DNA from: BM003 sp963699835
GTDB lineage: Bacteria; Pseudomonadota; Gammaproteobacteria; Steroidobacterales; BM003
Assembly (NCBI GenBank): GCA_963699835.1
Contig: CAVOVJ010000012.1
Location: forward strand, 115,181 to 179,180
Length of the DNA: 64,000 nucleotides
Direction: 5' to 3'
The notes below the pieces were generated by a model. The model was not told the origin of the DNA and did no database searches. It saw only the letters and a program-made list of their open reading frames with translations. This document shows, in pieces, positions 42,945 to 52,892 of this stretch. The translations under genes and the position numbers were made by a program. How positions within the stretch are numbered: the first letter of the stretch is position 1; each line of letters starts with the position of its first letter.

Positions 42945-44327
42945 ATGTCAGGCTCGAAATACAGGATGGAAAAAGACAGTCTCGGCATCGTGGAAGTCCC
43001 GGAGGCGGCAGGCTGGGGTCCGCAGACTCAGCGCGCAGTCGATAATTTCCGCCTCAGCGGCATGGCGATGCCAGGCGGTTTTATCCGCGGGCTCGGGCTG
43101 GTCAAGTGGGCGGCGGCGCGCAGTAACGAATCGCTCGGTTTGCTTGACACGGAAATTGGCGCTGCCATTGCGGACGCCGCGATGCGAGTCGCGCGCGGCG
43201 AACTCGATGCGCAGTTCCCGGTAGATATCTTCCAGACCGGCTCAGGAACCAGTTCGAACATGAATGCGAACGAGGTTATCGCGCGCCTCGCGAGCACCTC
43301 CTGCGGCCGGCAGGTTCATTCCAACGATCACGTCAACATGGGTCAAAGCAGCAATGACGTGATTCCGACGGCGATGCATGTCGCTGCGATGCTTTTGTGG
43401 CGCGAGCGTCTCGGGCCAGCGCTCGAACGGCTGTCCGCGGCACTGGCCGAACGCGAAACGCAATTCGCGGATATCGTGAAGACCGGGCGCACCCATTTGA
43501 TGGACGCATTGCCTTTGACGTTGGGGCAGGAGGTATCGGCGTGGCGCAGCCAGGTCGAGACGTGCTCGGCGCGTCTGCGGGATTGCCTGCCCCGGTTGTG
43601 CCAGCTCGCGCTGGGTGCGACGGCCGTGGGTACCGGCGTGAATGCCCATCCGCGCTTCGCGGCCACGGCTGCGACGTTGCTGGCGCGGGAGACAGGCGTT
43701 GACTTTCGGGTCAGCGAAAATGCCTTTGCAAGTCTTGCCGGGCAGGATACGGCGGTCGAATTATCGGGTCATTTGCGAACGCTGGCCGTTGCGCTAATGA
43801 AACTCTGCAACGACCTGCGCTGGATGAACAGCGGTCCGCTTACCGGACTGGCGGAAGTCACCCTGCCGGCCCTGCAACCGGGGAGCAGCATCATGCCCGG
43901 CAAGGTGAATCCCGTGGTTCCCGAGGCGGTCGCGATGGTTTGCGCCCAGGTGATCGGTAACGACGTCACCGTGACCGTGGCTGGCCAGTCCGGCAACTTC
44001 CAGCTCAATGTCATGCTCCCGCTGATCGCGGCCAGTCTCGAGCAGAGCATAAAGTTGCTCGCCAACGGTTGCGATGCGCTGACAGAGAAAGTCATCCCCG
44101 GACTTGCTCCCGACGAGGCGCGTATTGCCGAGCAGGTAGCGCGTAACCCGATACTGGCAACCGCGCTGAACCCGTTGATCGGTTATGACCGCACCGCAGA
44201 GATCGCGAAACGCGCCTATCGCGAGAACAGGGCGGTATACGATGTCGCTCGCGAAATGACCGACATCGCCGACACCGAGCTGCGACGTTTACTGGATCCG
44301 CTGCGGATGACGCGGAATAACGAGTAG
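42945..44327 (+). CDS. fumC: Class II fumarate hydratase
   Basis: A 460-residue iron-independent fumarase interconverting fumarate and malate. The signature GSSIMPGKVNPVVPEAVAM is near residue 312. TGSGTSSNMNANEVI near 97, NMGQSSNDVIPTAMHVAA near 133 and GRTHLMDALPLTLGQE near 180 form the active site. NPLIGYDRTAEIAKRA lies near the C-terminus. The ATG giving MSGSKYRMEKDSLG has GGGAGG five bases upstream and matches the family start; an upstream start would add 27 residues. It is divergent from purB. With acnA, aceA and aceB elsewhere in the window, it forms part of the TCA/glyoxylate set. Confidence 0.94.
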   Translation: MSGSKYRMEKDSLGIVEVPEAAGWGPQTQRAVDNFRLSGMAMPGGFIRGLGLVKWAAARSNESLGLLDTEIGAAIADAAMRVARGELDAQFPVDIFQTGSGTSSNMNANEVIARLASTSCGRQVHSNDHVNMGQSSNDVIPTAMHVAAMLLWRERLGPALERLSAALAERETQFADIVKTGRTHLMDALPLTLGQEVSAWRSQVETCSARLRDCLPRLCQLALGATAVGTGVNAHPRFAATAATLLARETGVDFRVSENAFASLAGQDTAVELSGHLRTLAVALMKLCNDLRWMNSGPLTGLAEVTLPALQPGSSIMPGKVNPVVPEAVAMVCAQVIGNDVTVTVAGQSGNFQLNVMLPLIAASLEQSIKLLANGCDALTEKVIPGLAPDEARIAEQVARNPILATALNPLIGYDRTAEIAKRAYRENRAVYDVAREMTDIADTELRRLLDPLRMTRNNE

Positions 44328-44408
44328 ATTGGCATGCCCGAAACCCACCGGCCGTCAATCCAGTCAAGTTCAGGAAATGTTGCTAATTAAACTTTACGGA
44401 ACAGTATC

Positions 44409-45026
44409 TTGAGAAAGATTATTGAGAATAGACTTCAAGATACTGCGCCGCCTGACGATCCCCATTCAATCGTCCCGTTCAACACGCCGGGAGATCTCCC
44501 GGGCATCCTGCGTCTTCTTGGCCGCAGGCGTCTTACGCCGGCCGCGGTCCTGGTGCCGGTCGTGGAGCGGCCGCACGGACTCACCGTACTGCTGACCCAG
44601 CGCGCCGAGACGCTGAAACATCATCCTGGACAGATCAGTTTTCCGGGCGGCCGTATTGAGCGGAGTGACGCCGGTCCGGCGGCTGCGGCAAAGCGTGAGG
44701 CGTTCGAGGAGATCGGACTCGATCCCGGGTTCGTCGAGGTCGGCGGCTACCTCGACAACTACCTGACGATTACCGGTTACACCGTCACGCCGGTAGTGGG
44801 GTTTGTCCGACCCGGTTTCGCGGTGCAACCCGACCAGGTCGAGGTCACCGAGGCGTTCGAGGTACCGCTGGAATTCCTGATGGACCCGGCCAACCATGTT
44901 CGCCGGCAGCGGACCGTTTTCGATCGCGCGGTTGCAGTCTACGAGATTCGATACGGCGATCGCAATATCTGGGGCGCGACCGCCGGCATGCTGATAAATA
45001 TGTATGAAAAGGTATTCAAAACATAA
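44409..45026 (+). CDS. CoA pyrophosphatase, NudL-type NUDIX hydrolase
   Basis: A 205-residue NUDIX protein. The NUDIX box GGRIERSDAGPAAAAKREAFEEIGL spans residues ~78-102 (in parts), and the UPF0035/CoA-pyrophosphatase mark LLTQRAETLKHHPGQISFPGG comes directly before (in parts). Such enzymes cut CoA and its esters to 3',5'-ADP and phosphopantetheine species. YLDNYLTITGYTVTPVVGFV and VTEAFEVPLEFLMDPAN follow as in the family. The start is uncertain: I use a TTG because no in-frame ATG precedes the domain. It overlaps or abuts mazG, another house-cleaning pyrophosphohydrolase gene. Confidence 0.85.
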   Translation: MRKIIENRLQDTAPPDDPHSIVPFNTPGDLPGILRLLGRRRLTPAAVLVPVVERPHGLTVLLTQRAETLKHHPGQISFPGGRIERSDAGPAAAAKREAFEEIGLDPGFVEVGGYLDNYLTITGYTVTPVVGFVRPGFAVQPDQVEVTEAFEVPLEFLMDPANHVRRQRTVFDRAVAVYEIRYGDRNIWGATAGMLINMYEKVFKT

Positions 45027-45030
45027 AGGT

Positions 45031-45810
45031 ATGAAGACAATAAAGGATTTACTTGAAATCATGGCCCGGCTTCGTGACCCGCAGGATGGCTGTCCGTGGG
45101 ATCGCGAACAGGATTACGCCAGTATCGCGCCCTACACGATAGAAGAGGCTTACGAGGTGGCCGACGCCATCGATCGCGGCGATGCCGGGGCCCTGCGTGA
45201 CGAATTGGGCGATTTGTTGTTTCAGGTTGTTTATCACGCGCAGATGGCTCGCGAAGAGGGCAGTTTCGACTTCGAGGACGTCGTCGCGGCGATCTGCGAC
45301 AAGATGGTCAGGCGCCACCCTCACGTTTTTGCCGATGCAGACATCGGTGATGCGCAGGCGCAGACGCGGGCATGGGAGGCGCACAAACAGGCAGAACGTC
45401 GGGACAGAGCCGAACATGGCGTGCTTGCCGGGGTGCCGTTGGCAATCCCGGCGCTGGCCCGGGCCGCGAAGCTTGGCAAGCGCGCCTCCCGGGTCGGATT
45501 TGACTGGCCCGACATCGCCGGTGTGCTCGCGAAAATCAGGGAAGAAGTCGGCGAGCTGGAACATGAGCTCGGCGAAAGAAACCCGGTGCGCCTCAGTGAC
45601 GAAGTCGGTGATCTTCTTTTTGCAACGGCCAATCTGGCGCGCCATTTGCGGGTCGATCCGGAAGAGGCTTTGCGGCGTGCCAATCGGCGCTTTGAGAAGC
45701 GTTTCAATTATGTTGAATCACGCGTCACGGCAGCCGGCGAGTCGATAGAAAAGGTCGGTATCGATGCCCTGGAGGCCCTGTGGTCCGAGGCAAAAACCAG
45801 CGGTCTGTAG
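45031..45810 (+). CDS. mazG: Nucleoside triphosphate pyrophosphohydrolase MazG
   Basis: A 259-residue all-alpha NTP pyrophosphohydrolase with tandem MazG domains. The first has IMARLRDPQDGCPWDREQ near residue 10, YTIEEAYEVADAI with the ExxE metal ligands near 33, and LRDELGDLLFQVVYHAQMA near 54. The second has KIREEVGELEHELGE near 170 and LSDEVGDLLFATANLARHL near 190. It clears (d)NTPs, including damaged ones, and in E. coli can lower ppGpp. I choose the ATG giving MKTIKDLLEIM, five bases after the nudL stop; an alternative ATG at 45004 overlaps nudL. Full length and intact. Confidence 0.93.
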   Translation: MKTIKDLLEIMARLRDPQDGCPWDREQDYASIAPYTIEEAYEVADAIDRGDAGALRDELGDLLFQVVYHAQMAREEGSFDFEDVVAAICDKMVRRHPHVFADADIGDAQAQTRAWEAHKQAERRDRAEHGVLAGVPLAIPALARAAKLGKRASRVGFDWPDIAGVLAKIREEVGELEHELGERNPVRLSDEVGDLLFATANLARHLRVDPEEALRRANRRFEKRFNYVESRVTAAGESIEKVGIDALEALWSEAKTSGL

Positions 45811-45910
45811 TTTCTTGGCGCGGTTCAGTTTGTGTTCAGTGTCGGGCGCTTAGTCTGGTGCCAGGCCGGAATGACCGGCGGGCGAAAGCCAGGCTAAAGG
45901 AGGCACTACC

Positions 45911-46477
45911 ATGATTCGCAAACTCACCACTGTTGCATTGGGCGCGCTCGTTTTGACTGCAGGTGCCGCAGCCCAGGCGGACAACCGCGGAAACCGTGGC
46001 AATCACGATTTCGACTATGCCCGGGTAACCGAGGTAGTCCCGATTGTTTCCTATGTGGAGGTGCGGCGACCGCACCGCGAATGCTGGGATGATGTTGTCT
46101 ACTACGAGGAACCGCGCCGCCGCAGCACCGCGGGTTCAACGATTGTCGGGGGCATCGTCGGTGGCGTCATCGGGCGCCAGTTTGGCGATGGACGTGGCCG
46201 CGACGCGATGACGGTCGTCGGCACGCTTGTCGGCTCCGCAATCGGCCACGATGCCGCTGTCAAGCGACAGCGCCGCGATGGTTACGAGGTGCGTTCGCGC
46301 ACTGTCGAGCGCTGCCAGACCAGCTATACGCTGGACCGCGAGGAGCGTATCGATGGTTACAACGTGACCTATCGTTACCATGGCCGCAGCTTCACTACCC
46401 GCACCGATAGTCATCCCGGTGAGCGTATTCGGGTGCGTGTATCGGTGACGCCGTTAGCGGATCGGCGTGAAGCTTGA
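45911..46477 (+). CDS. Glycine-zipper outer-membrane/periplasmic protein
   Basis: A 188-residue exported protein. A signal peptide (residues ~1-23, KLTTVALGALVLTAGAAAQA) is followed by a charged region with Asn/Gly repeats, then a glycine-zipper: STIVGGIVGGVIGRQFGDG and VVGTLVGSAIGHDAA near residues 76-120. The C-terminal domain (CQTSYTLDREERIDGYNVTYRYHG, in parts) is the beta-rich part common in the SlyB/Rickettsia-17-kDa-like family. The ATG is preceded by AAGGAGG at good spacing, so expression may be strong. It lies just upstream of the PepSY-phoP-phoQ set; in enterics slyB-like genes are PhoP-regulated, so a link is plausible but unproven. Confidence 0.82.
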   Translation: MIRKLTTVALGALVLTAGAAAQADNRGNRGNHDFDYARVTEVVPIVSYVEVRRPHRECWDDVVYYEEPRRRSTAGSTIVGGIVGGVIGRQFGDGRGRDAMTVVGTLVGSAIGHDAAVKRQRRDGYEVRSRTVERCQTSYTLDREERIDGYNVTYRYHGRSFTTRTDSHPGERIRVRVSVTPLADRREA

Positions 46478-46566
46478 TGCGAGGGCCGGCAGGCGGGGAT
46501 CGGGTGCGCGGATTGCGTCCGAACCGGGCTCGGGCGAGAATCTGAATCGTGAATGCACGATATCTC

Positions 46567-46872
46567 ATGAAATTACTGATTCCCTGCCTGCTGGTCGCCG
46601 GCTTTACTGCGACCGATGCGGTTGCGCTGACACGTCCCGGCCAGACAACGCCGGTTCCCGTCGTCGATCTGAGCGCCGGCGCGCGGGTCCTGAAAGACGG
46701 TGTATCGCTTGATGAGGCCGTGTCGATCGTGCGCAAACGCTACGGCGGCCGCGTTATCAACGCCAGGACCAGCAATGACAACGGGCGCAAAGTCCACGTG
46801 ATCAAGATCCTGAGCGACGAGGGGCGGGTGCGCGAAGTGCGGGTCGACGCGCAAAGCGGCAACCTGTTGTAA
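46567..46872 (+). CDS. PepSY-domain periplasmic protein
   Basis: A 101-residue exported protein: a signal peptide (residues ~1-19, LLIPCLLVAGFTATDAVA), then one PepSY domain (SLDEAVSIVRKRYGGRVINARTS, in parts, and VIKILSDEGRVREVRVDAQSG). PepSY domains are small inhibitory or sensory modules. It ends 11 bp before the response regulator gene, with both on the same strand, so it is very likely co-transcribed with the two-component system and may tune the sensor or be its periplasmic input. I use the ATG that begins the signal peptide; a GTG six codons upstream is an alternative. Confidence 0.8.
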   Translation: MKLLIPCLLVAGFTATDAVALTRPGQTTPVPVVDLSAGARVLKDGVSLDEAVSIVRKRYGGRVINARTSNDNGRKVHVIKILSDEGRVREVRVDAQSGNLL

Positions 46873-46883
46873 GGGGAATACCC

Positions 46884-47564
46884 ATGAGATTGTTGGTTGT
46901 CGAGGACGAGCAGGCACTGCGTTCGATGCTGGCCGAGCAGTTTGCGGAGCAGGGATTTGTCGTCGATGCCGCTGTTGACGGCGTTGAGGGTCTTTACTTC
47001 GCGACGGAATATCCGATCGATCTGGCGATCGTCGACCTCGGTTTGCCGGAACTGCCCGGGATGGAGCTGATCCGGCGTATGCGCGAGGCAGGCAAGACCT
47101 GCCCGGTGTTGATCCTGACTGCGCGCGGACAATGGCAGGAAAAAGTCGAAGGACTTCAGGCCGGAGCCGATGACTACGTGGTCAAGCCGTTTCATTTCGA
47201 AGAAGTGCTGGCGCGAGTCCAGGCATTGCTGCGCCGCTCCGGAGGCTGGGCGGATGCGGTATTGCGCTCCGGCCCGGTCAGCCTCGACACGCGCAGCCAG
47301 AAGGTCAGCGTCAGCGACGAAGACGTGGATCTGACCAGTTTCGAATATCGCATGCTCGAATGCCTGATGCTGAGTGCCGGCAAGGTAATGTCCAAGGCCG
47401 AGTTGACCGACCGGCTGTATAACCAGGACTTCGAGCGTGACAGCAATACCATCGAGGTATTTATCCGCCGCCTGCGCAAGAAACTCGATCCCGACAACAT
47501 GTTGCAACCCATCGAGACATTGCGTGGCCGCGGTTACCGCTGGAACCTCGAAAAAGGTGCCTGA
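46884..47564 (+). CDS. phoP: PhoP-like OmpR-family response regulator
   Basis: A 226-residue OmpR/PhoB-type regulator. The receiver domain (1-~120) has the acidic pair VVEDEQALRSML, the phosphorylated Asp in LAIVDLGLPELPGMEL near residue 51, the conserved Thr in LILTARGQWQEKVE and Lys in YVVKPFHFEEV. The winged helix (~130-222) has LTSFEYRMLECLMLSAGKVMSKAEL (in parts) and NTIEVFIRRLRKKLDPD with GRGYRWNLEKGA. The motif order matches PhoP. AAGGGGA precedes the ATG. It lies between the PepSY gene and the sensor kinase (12 bp upstream), so the three form one operon. What it senses here (Mg2+, peptides, pH) is not shown. Confidence 0.88.
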   Translation: MRLLVVEDEQALRSMLAEQFAEQGFVVDAAVDGVEGLYFATEYPIDLAIVDLGLPELPGMELIRRMREAGKTCPVLILTARGQWQEKVEGLQAGADDYVVKPFHFEEVLARVQALLRRSGGWADAVLRSGPVSLDTRSQKVSVSDEDVDLTSFEYRMLECLMLSAGKVMSKAELTDRLYNQDFERDSNTIEVFIRRLRKKLDPDNMLQPIETLRGRGYRWNLEKGA

Positions 47565-47575
47565 CCAGCGCAGTC

Positions 47576-48940
47576 ATGTACTCGCTCAATAATCGCCTTC
47601 TGACGGCGGCGAGCGTGCTGCTGCTCGCTTTCTTTGCGCTCACGGTGCTGGCGCTGGATGCCGCCTTCAAAGACACCGGTCTGCGAGGCATGGAAGACGT
47701 GCTCGATGCCCGCATCATTACGCTTCTGGCGGTGGCCGAACCGGGGCCCGGTAATTCACTGGTGATCCCGCCGGACCTGCCAGAAGCGCGCCTTGCCCAT
47801 CCGGGATCCGGTTTGTACGCCCGGCTGACGGACCGCGCGGGCAACGAACTCTGGCGCTCGCCTTCGTCGCTGGGATCGACCGTCGATTATGGTCCGGTGC
47901 CCGCGGTCGGCGAGCACTCCACGCACAAATCCCAGCTGGCGCGGGATGCGAAAGTCCTGACCCATAGTTTTGCCATCGAATGGGAGTTTGCGGACGGTAC
48001 GGTGCACCCGTTCGTGTTCGGCGTAGCCGAGAGCATGGACAGCTACTTCGCCCAGGTGAGCCGATTTCGCCAGCAGATGATGGGCTGGTTTCTGCTGCTT
48101 TGGCTGCTGATGCTGCTGGCGCTGGCGCTGCTGCTGCGCTGGGGTCTTCGCCCGGTCCGACGTATTGCCGCGGAGATCGTCGCGGTCGAGCAGGGCGCGC
48201 GCGAGGACCTCGGTACCGGCTATCCGCGCGAACTCGAGGGCGTACGCCGCAACATGAACGGGTTGCTTGCCGGTCAGCGCGACCGGTTGCGGCGCTATCG
48301 CGATGCATTGGGCGATCTCGCGCACAGCCTCAAAACCCCTCTCGCGGTGCTGCGCGGACTGACCGAGAGCTCACGAGAAGCCGACTTCGGGGTGTTGCGC
48401 GACCAGGTCACCAGGATGGACGAGATCGTCAGCTATCAGCTCAAGCGGGCGGCGGCGGCAGGCGGTGGCGGTCTGGGTGAGAAACCGCTCAACGTCGGAG
48501 AAGTGCTCGCGGGCCTGAAAAGCGCGCTCGACAAGGTCTATGCCGACAAGCGCATCGGGATACATGTTGCGCTCGAAGGCGAGCCGCTGTTTTTTGGCGA
48601 TCGCGGCGATCTCACAGAGATAGCAGGCAATCTGCTGGATAACGCATGCAAGTGGTGCAACAGCGAAGTGCGGATCGAAGTGACGTCGCTCGAGAATACA
48701 GAAAGCGGTCGCAAGCGTGGCCTTCGGCTACGCATAGACGATGACGGCCCGGGTGTGGCGGCGGAACTCGAGGCGCGGATTCTCGAACGCGGTGGCCGCG
48801 CCAGCAGCGCTGTGGAAGGGCAGGGCATCGGTCTTGCCGTCGTTCGCGAGATCGTCGCCGGTTATCGCGGCGCGGTCGAATTTTCCCGCTCTCCGCTGGG
48901 GGGTGCCCGGGTGACCGTGATACTGCCTGGCGGGGGTTGA
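47576..48940 (+). CDS. phoQ: PhoQ-like sensor histidine kinase
   Basis: A 454-residue membrane kinase. Transmembrane helix 1 is near residues 10-30 (LLTAASVLLLAFFALTVLAL), followed by a periplasmic sensor domain of ~135 residues (DAAFKDTGLRGMEDVLDARI at its start). Transmembrane helix 2 is near 165-187 (MGWFLLLWLLMLLALALLLR). A HAMP-like segment comes next. The phospho-acceptor box is DLAHSLKTPLAVLRGL near 244. The ATPase domain has the N box LTEIAGNLLDNACKWC near 350, the G1 box RIDDDGPGV and the G2 box GQGIGLAVVREIVAGY. The pattern fits PhoQ. It completes the PepSY-phoP-phoQ operon, and its stop overlaps the TTG start of hrpA. Confidence 0.88.
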   Translation: MYSLNNRLLTAASVLLLAFFALTVLALDAAFKDTGLRGMEDVLDARIITLLAVAEPGPGNSLVIPPDLPEARLAHPGSGLYARLTDRAGNELWRSPSSLGSTVDYGPVPAVGEHSTHKSQLARDAKVLTHSFAIEWEFADGTVHPFVFGVAESMDSYFAQVSRFRQQMMGWFLLLWLLMLLALALLLRWGLRPVRRIAAEIVAVEQGAREDLGTGYPRELEGVRRNMNGLLAGQRDRLRRYRDALGDLAHSLKTPLAVLRGLTESSREADFGVLRDQVTRMDEIVSYQLKRAAAAGGGGLGEKPLNVGEVLAGLKSALDKVYADKRIGIHVALEGEPLFFGDRGDLTEIAGNLLDNACKWCNSEVRIEVTSLENTESGRKRGLRLRIDDDGPGVAAELEARILERGGRASSAVEGQGIGLAVVREIVAGYRGAVEFSRSPLGGARVTVILPGGG

Positions 48941-51900
48941 CGCGCTTGAAAGACGCCGACGCGTCCAATCCAGTGACCTCGCGAGAGCCGGGCGACCCAG
49001 CACCACCAGTGCTGATGTGCCGTGATCGCCACACGGTTGCAAGGCTCGAACAGCGGATCGCCAGACGCGAAGCGGCGGGCCGCCCGGCCGGTCGCGAACG
49101 TGACGAACTCCGGCGCGTGGTGCAGGCCTCGGCGCGCGAGGTCGAGCGGCGTCGCGCGACGGTACCGCAAATAACATACCCGCCCGAATTGCCGATCGCA
49201 GTGCGCCGCGCGGAACTGACCGATCTGATCGCGGCCAACCAGGTCGTGATCGTATGCGGCGAAACCGGGTCGGGTAAGAGCACGCAGCTGCCAAAATTGT
49301 GTCTCGAACTCGGGTTGGGCGTCAGCGGAATGATCGGCCATACCCAGCCGCGCCGTATAGCGGCGCGCGCGGTCGCGGCCCGGAGTCGCCGAGGAAACCG
49401 CAATGATCCTTGGCCAGGGGGTCGGCTTCAAGCTGCGGTTCAGCGACCGGACCGATTCATCGACGCTGGTCAAAGTCATGACCGATGGCATCCTGCTCGC
49501 CGAAATGCAGCGCGAACGCCTGTTCGAAAGCTATGACACGTTGATCATCGACGAAGCGCACGAACGCAGTCTCAACATCGACTTCCTGCTCGGATACCTG
49601 CGCAGGATTCTGCCGCAACGCCCCGATCTGAAGCTGGTCATCACCTCTGCGACGATCGATATAGACAAGTTTTCGCGCCATTTCGACAATGCGCCGGTAA
49701 TCGAAATCAGCGGGCGCAGTTATCCGGTTGAAATCCGTTACCGCGATGAGGGCGACGAAGGAGACAACGGGGACCTTTCCGACAGGGTCGTCGCGGCGCT
49801 GGCGGGGTTGCCGCGCGACAATGCGCTGGTTTTCCTGCCGGGCGAGCGCGATATCCGTGAGACGGCCGAGAAGCTTCGCCGCGCGGGGGAGCACGACAGC
49901 GAGATTTTGCCCCTGTTCGCGCGTTTGTCTGCAGAGGAACAGTCGCGCGTGTTCAAGCCCGGGTCTGCCAGGCGGATCGTGCTGGCGACCAACGTGGCAG
50001 AGACGTCGCTGACGGTACCGGGAATACGCTATGTCATCGATAGCGGACTCGCACGGCATAGCCGGTACAGTTATCGCAGCAAGATCCAGCGCCTGCCCGT
50101 CGAACCGATTTCACAGTCCAGCGCGGCGCAGAGAGCCGGACGGTGCGGCCGGGTCCGGGCCGGTATCTGTATCCGTCTTTACAGCGAGGACGACTTTCAG
50201 CAAAGACCCGAATTCACCGATGCGGAAATTCTGCGCACCAACCTGGCCTCGGTTATCCTGCGGATGGCCGATCTCGGTCTCGGCCAGATCGACGACTTCC
50301 CGTTTATCGATGCGCCGGATCCCCGCTTTGTTCGCGACGGCTACCGTCTGCTGCGCGAACTGCAGGCGGTCGATGCAAGCGGCAAAATCACCCGGCTCGG
50401 CCGCAAGCTCGCCAGGTTCCCGGTCGATCCGATGCTTGCGCGGATCATCCTGGCCGGGGCGAGCGGTAACTCGCTGCGCGAGGTGCTGGCAATTGTCGCA
50501 GCGTTGTCGATACGGGATCCACGCGAGCGTCCCGCTGAGATGGCGCAGGAAGCCGATCGGCGCCAGGCCGAGTTCGACGATCCACGCTCGGATTTCGTTG
50601 GCTTGTTGAGCCTGTGGCGTGAGTGGAAACGGGTTCGCGAGCAGCGCTCGGGCAGTCAGCAACGCAAGTGGTGCCGGGAACGCTTCATTTCGTATGTGCG
50701 GATGCGCGAGTGGGTCGATATTCATCAGCAGTTGCGGGTACAGGCGCGCGACCTCGGTTTGCAACTGAACGACGAGTCCGCCTCCTACGAGAATCTTCAC
50801 ACCGCACTGTTGACCGGGTTTGTCGGGCATATCGGAAAACTCGACGAAGACCAGGTCTACAACGGCCCGCGCTCGAGCCGGTTTCGGATCTTTCCGGGGT
50901 CGGCACTTGCGGCGAGACCGCCGGCATGGGTCATGGCGGCAAGCCTGGTCGAAACGACGCGGGTCTACGCCCGTCCGGTCGCCAGCGTTGACCCGGAGTT
51001 GATCGAACGTGCTGCGGGGCATCTCGTGACCCGCTCTTATAGCGACCCTCACTGGCAGGCCCGGCCGGGACGGGTCGTCGCCACCGAGACGGTGACCCTG
51101 TATGGCCTCGTCCTTGTATCGGGGCGCCGCGTCGCATACGGACGCATCGACCGGCGCCGCGCAAGAGAAATGTTCATCGACGCGGCACTCGTCCACGGTG
51201 ACTCGCCACTTAAGGAAGAGTTTCTCGAAAATAACCGGGCATTGGTCGAGCGCATCGCGGATATCGAGGCGCGCGAACGCGCCGGACTTCACCTCGTCAA
51301 TGAGGACAAGATAGCTGCGTTCTTCGCCGCGCGAATCGCCGAGGACGTTGTCGATGTAGCCGGTTTTCGCCGCTGGTGGAAAAAGGCCGGGAAGCAGAAC
51401 CCGGGTTTGCTCGATCTGAAAGAGTCCGATGTCGTCGACGATCCGGCCGTTCTGGAATATGACCACGATCTGTTTCCGGCGGTCATCGAACTGGGTGGTG
51501 CGAGGCTTGCGGTGAGCTACCGCTTCGAACCGGGCAGCGATAATGACGGTCCGGTTCTGCATGTCCCGCTACCGGCTCTGGCGCAGATCAACGAAACCGA
51601 GATGGCGTGGCTGGTGCCGGGCATGCTGCGCGAGAAGATCGTCGCCTGGTTGCGCGGCCTGCCAAAACGGCTGCGCCGCAATTTCGTCCCGGTCCCGGAT
51701 TTTGCGGACGCCTGTGTGCCGCGACTCGCCTGGCGCGACGGCGATCTTCGTCAGGTCTTGTGCCGTGAGCTGGGAAGCATGACCGGCGTGGTTCTCGACC
51801 CATCCGGTTTCGACGAATCGACTTTGCCGCAGCACCTTCGATTCTACGTTCAGGTCGAGGACGAAAAAGGCAGGGTAGTGGCGGGAGGTCGCGACTTGTC

Positions 51901-52889
51901 CACGCTGAGGGTACAGCTTAGTGATACTCCCGCGCACGGTTTCGGCGCTGGACGACAATGCGGGCTGGCAACGAAGCGGCGTGACTCAGTGGGACTTCGG
52001 GGTGATTCCGGACCATGTGTCGGTGCGTCACGGCGCGCACGACCTGCGCCTGTTTCCGGCGCTGCGTGACTGTGGCGAAAGCGTCGAACTGTGCCTCGAA
52101 GAGTCTGCGGATGCGGCACAACGGGTCACCCGTGACGGAGTTCTGCGACTTCTGGTACTGAAAATGGCGCGCGAATACCGCCAGCTCAGGAAGGAATTTG
52201 TCGCCGATCGCGCCCTGCAACTCGGCTGTCTCGCGCTGGAATCGGCGCGGCCGATGGACCAGGTATTTGCCGAACGTGTGTTCGAACTCGCGTTTCTGCC
52301 GGGGGATCTCCCCGATATACGTGATGCGGACGGTTTCGATGACCGAATTCGCGCCGGCAAGGGCAGCGTGTTTCCGCTTGGGCTCGAATTGCGCCGCGCA
52401 CTGTCTGCCGCGGTTGCCGGGCTCCAGCATGTCAGAGGCCGGCTTGACGCGCTCGCCGGGCGTGGCTTTGCGGATACCGTCGATGACGTGCGTATCCAGA
52501 CCGAGACGCTTTTTGCGGCCGGATTTCTGCGCGCGGTCTCGGTGCGCCGCCTGCAATATTACGAGCGTTACATTGCGGCGGCCGTATGGAGGCTGGAGAA
52601 ACTCGAGGAAGACCCGCGCCGTGACTACCGCCGGCTCGACGAGATTCGTCCTTTCCAGCAGGCGCTGGAGGAGTTGCTCGCGCTGGACGAACCGTACCGT
52701 TCGCTGGAAGCGGTTCGCGCCTATGGCTGGTTATTGCAGGAATACCGGGTATCGGTGTTTGCGCAGCACCTCGGCACCGCGCAGCCGGCGTCGGCAAAAC
52801 GACTGCGGCGACAGTGGCGCGAAGCCAGAACGGCGCTCGCCGCAGCCGGTGCGATCAGTGCGATGCTCGACTCGCTCGCCGCTCCCTAG
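48937..52889 (+). CDS. hrpA: ATP-dependent DEAH-box RNA helicase HrpA (two frameshifts)
   Basis: A 1316-residue DEAH helicase after repair. The N-terminal part has Walker A GETGSGKSTQLP near residue 107, then a break. The middle frame has LFESYDTLIIDEAHERSLN with the DEAH box, LVITSATIDI (motif III), VLATNVAETSLTVPGI (motif V), AAQRAGRCGRVRAG (motif VI) and the HA2/OB regions. A third frame holds the HrpA-specific C-terminal domain (WDFGVIPDHVSVRHGAHDLR). Dropping one base at 49381-49385 and one C from the CCC at 51929-51931 restores one frame (3953 = 3n+2). The start TTG overlaps the phoQ stop. HrpA unwinds collided ribosomes and acts on mRNA in E. coli. Confidence 0.9.
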
Positions 52890-52892
52890 ACT

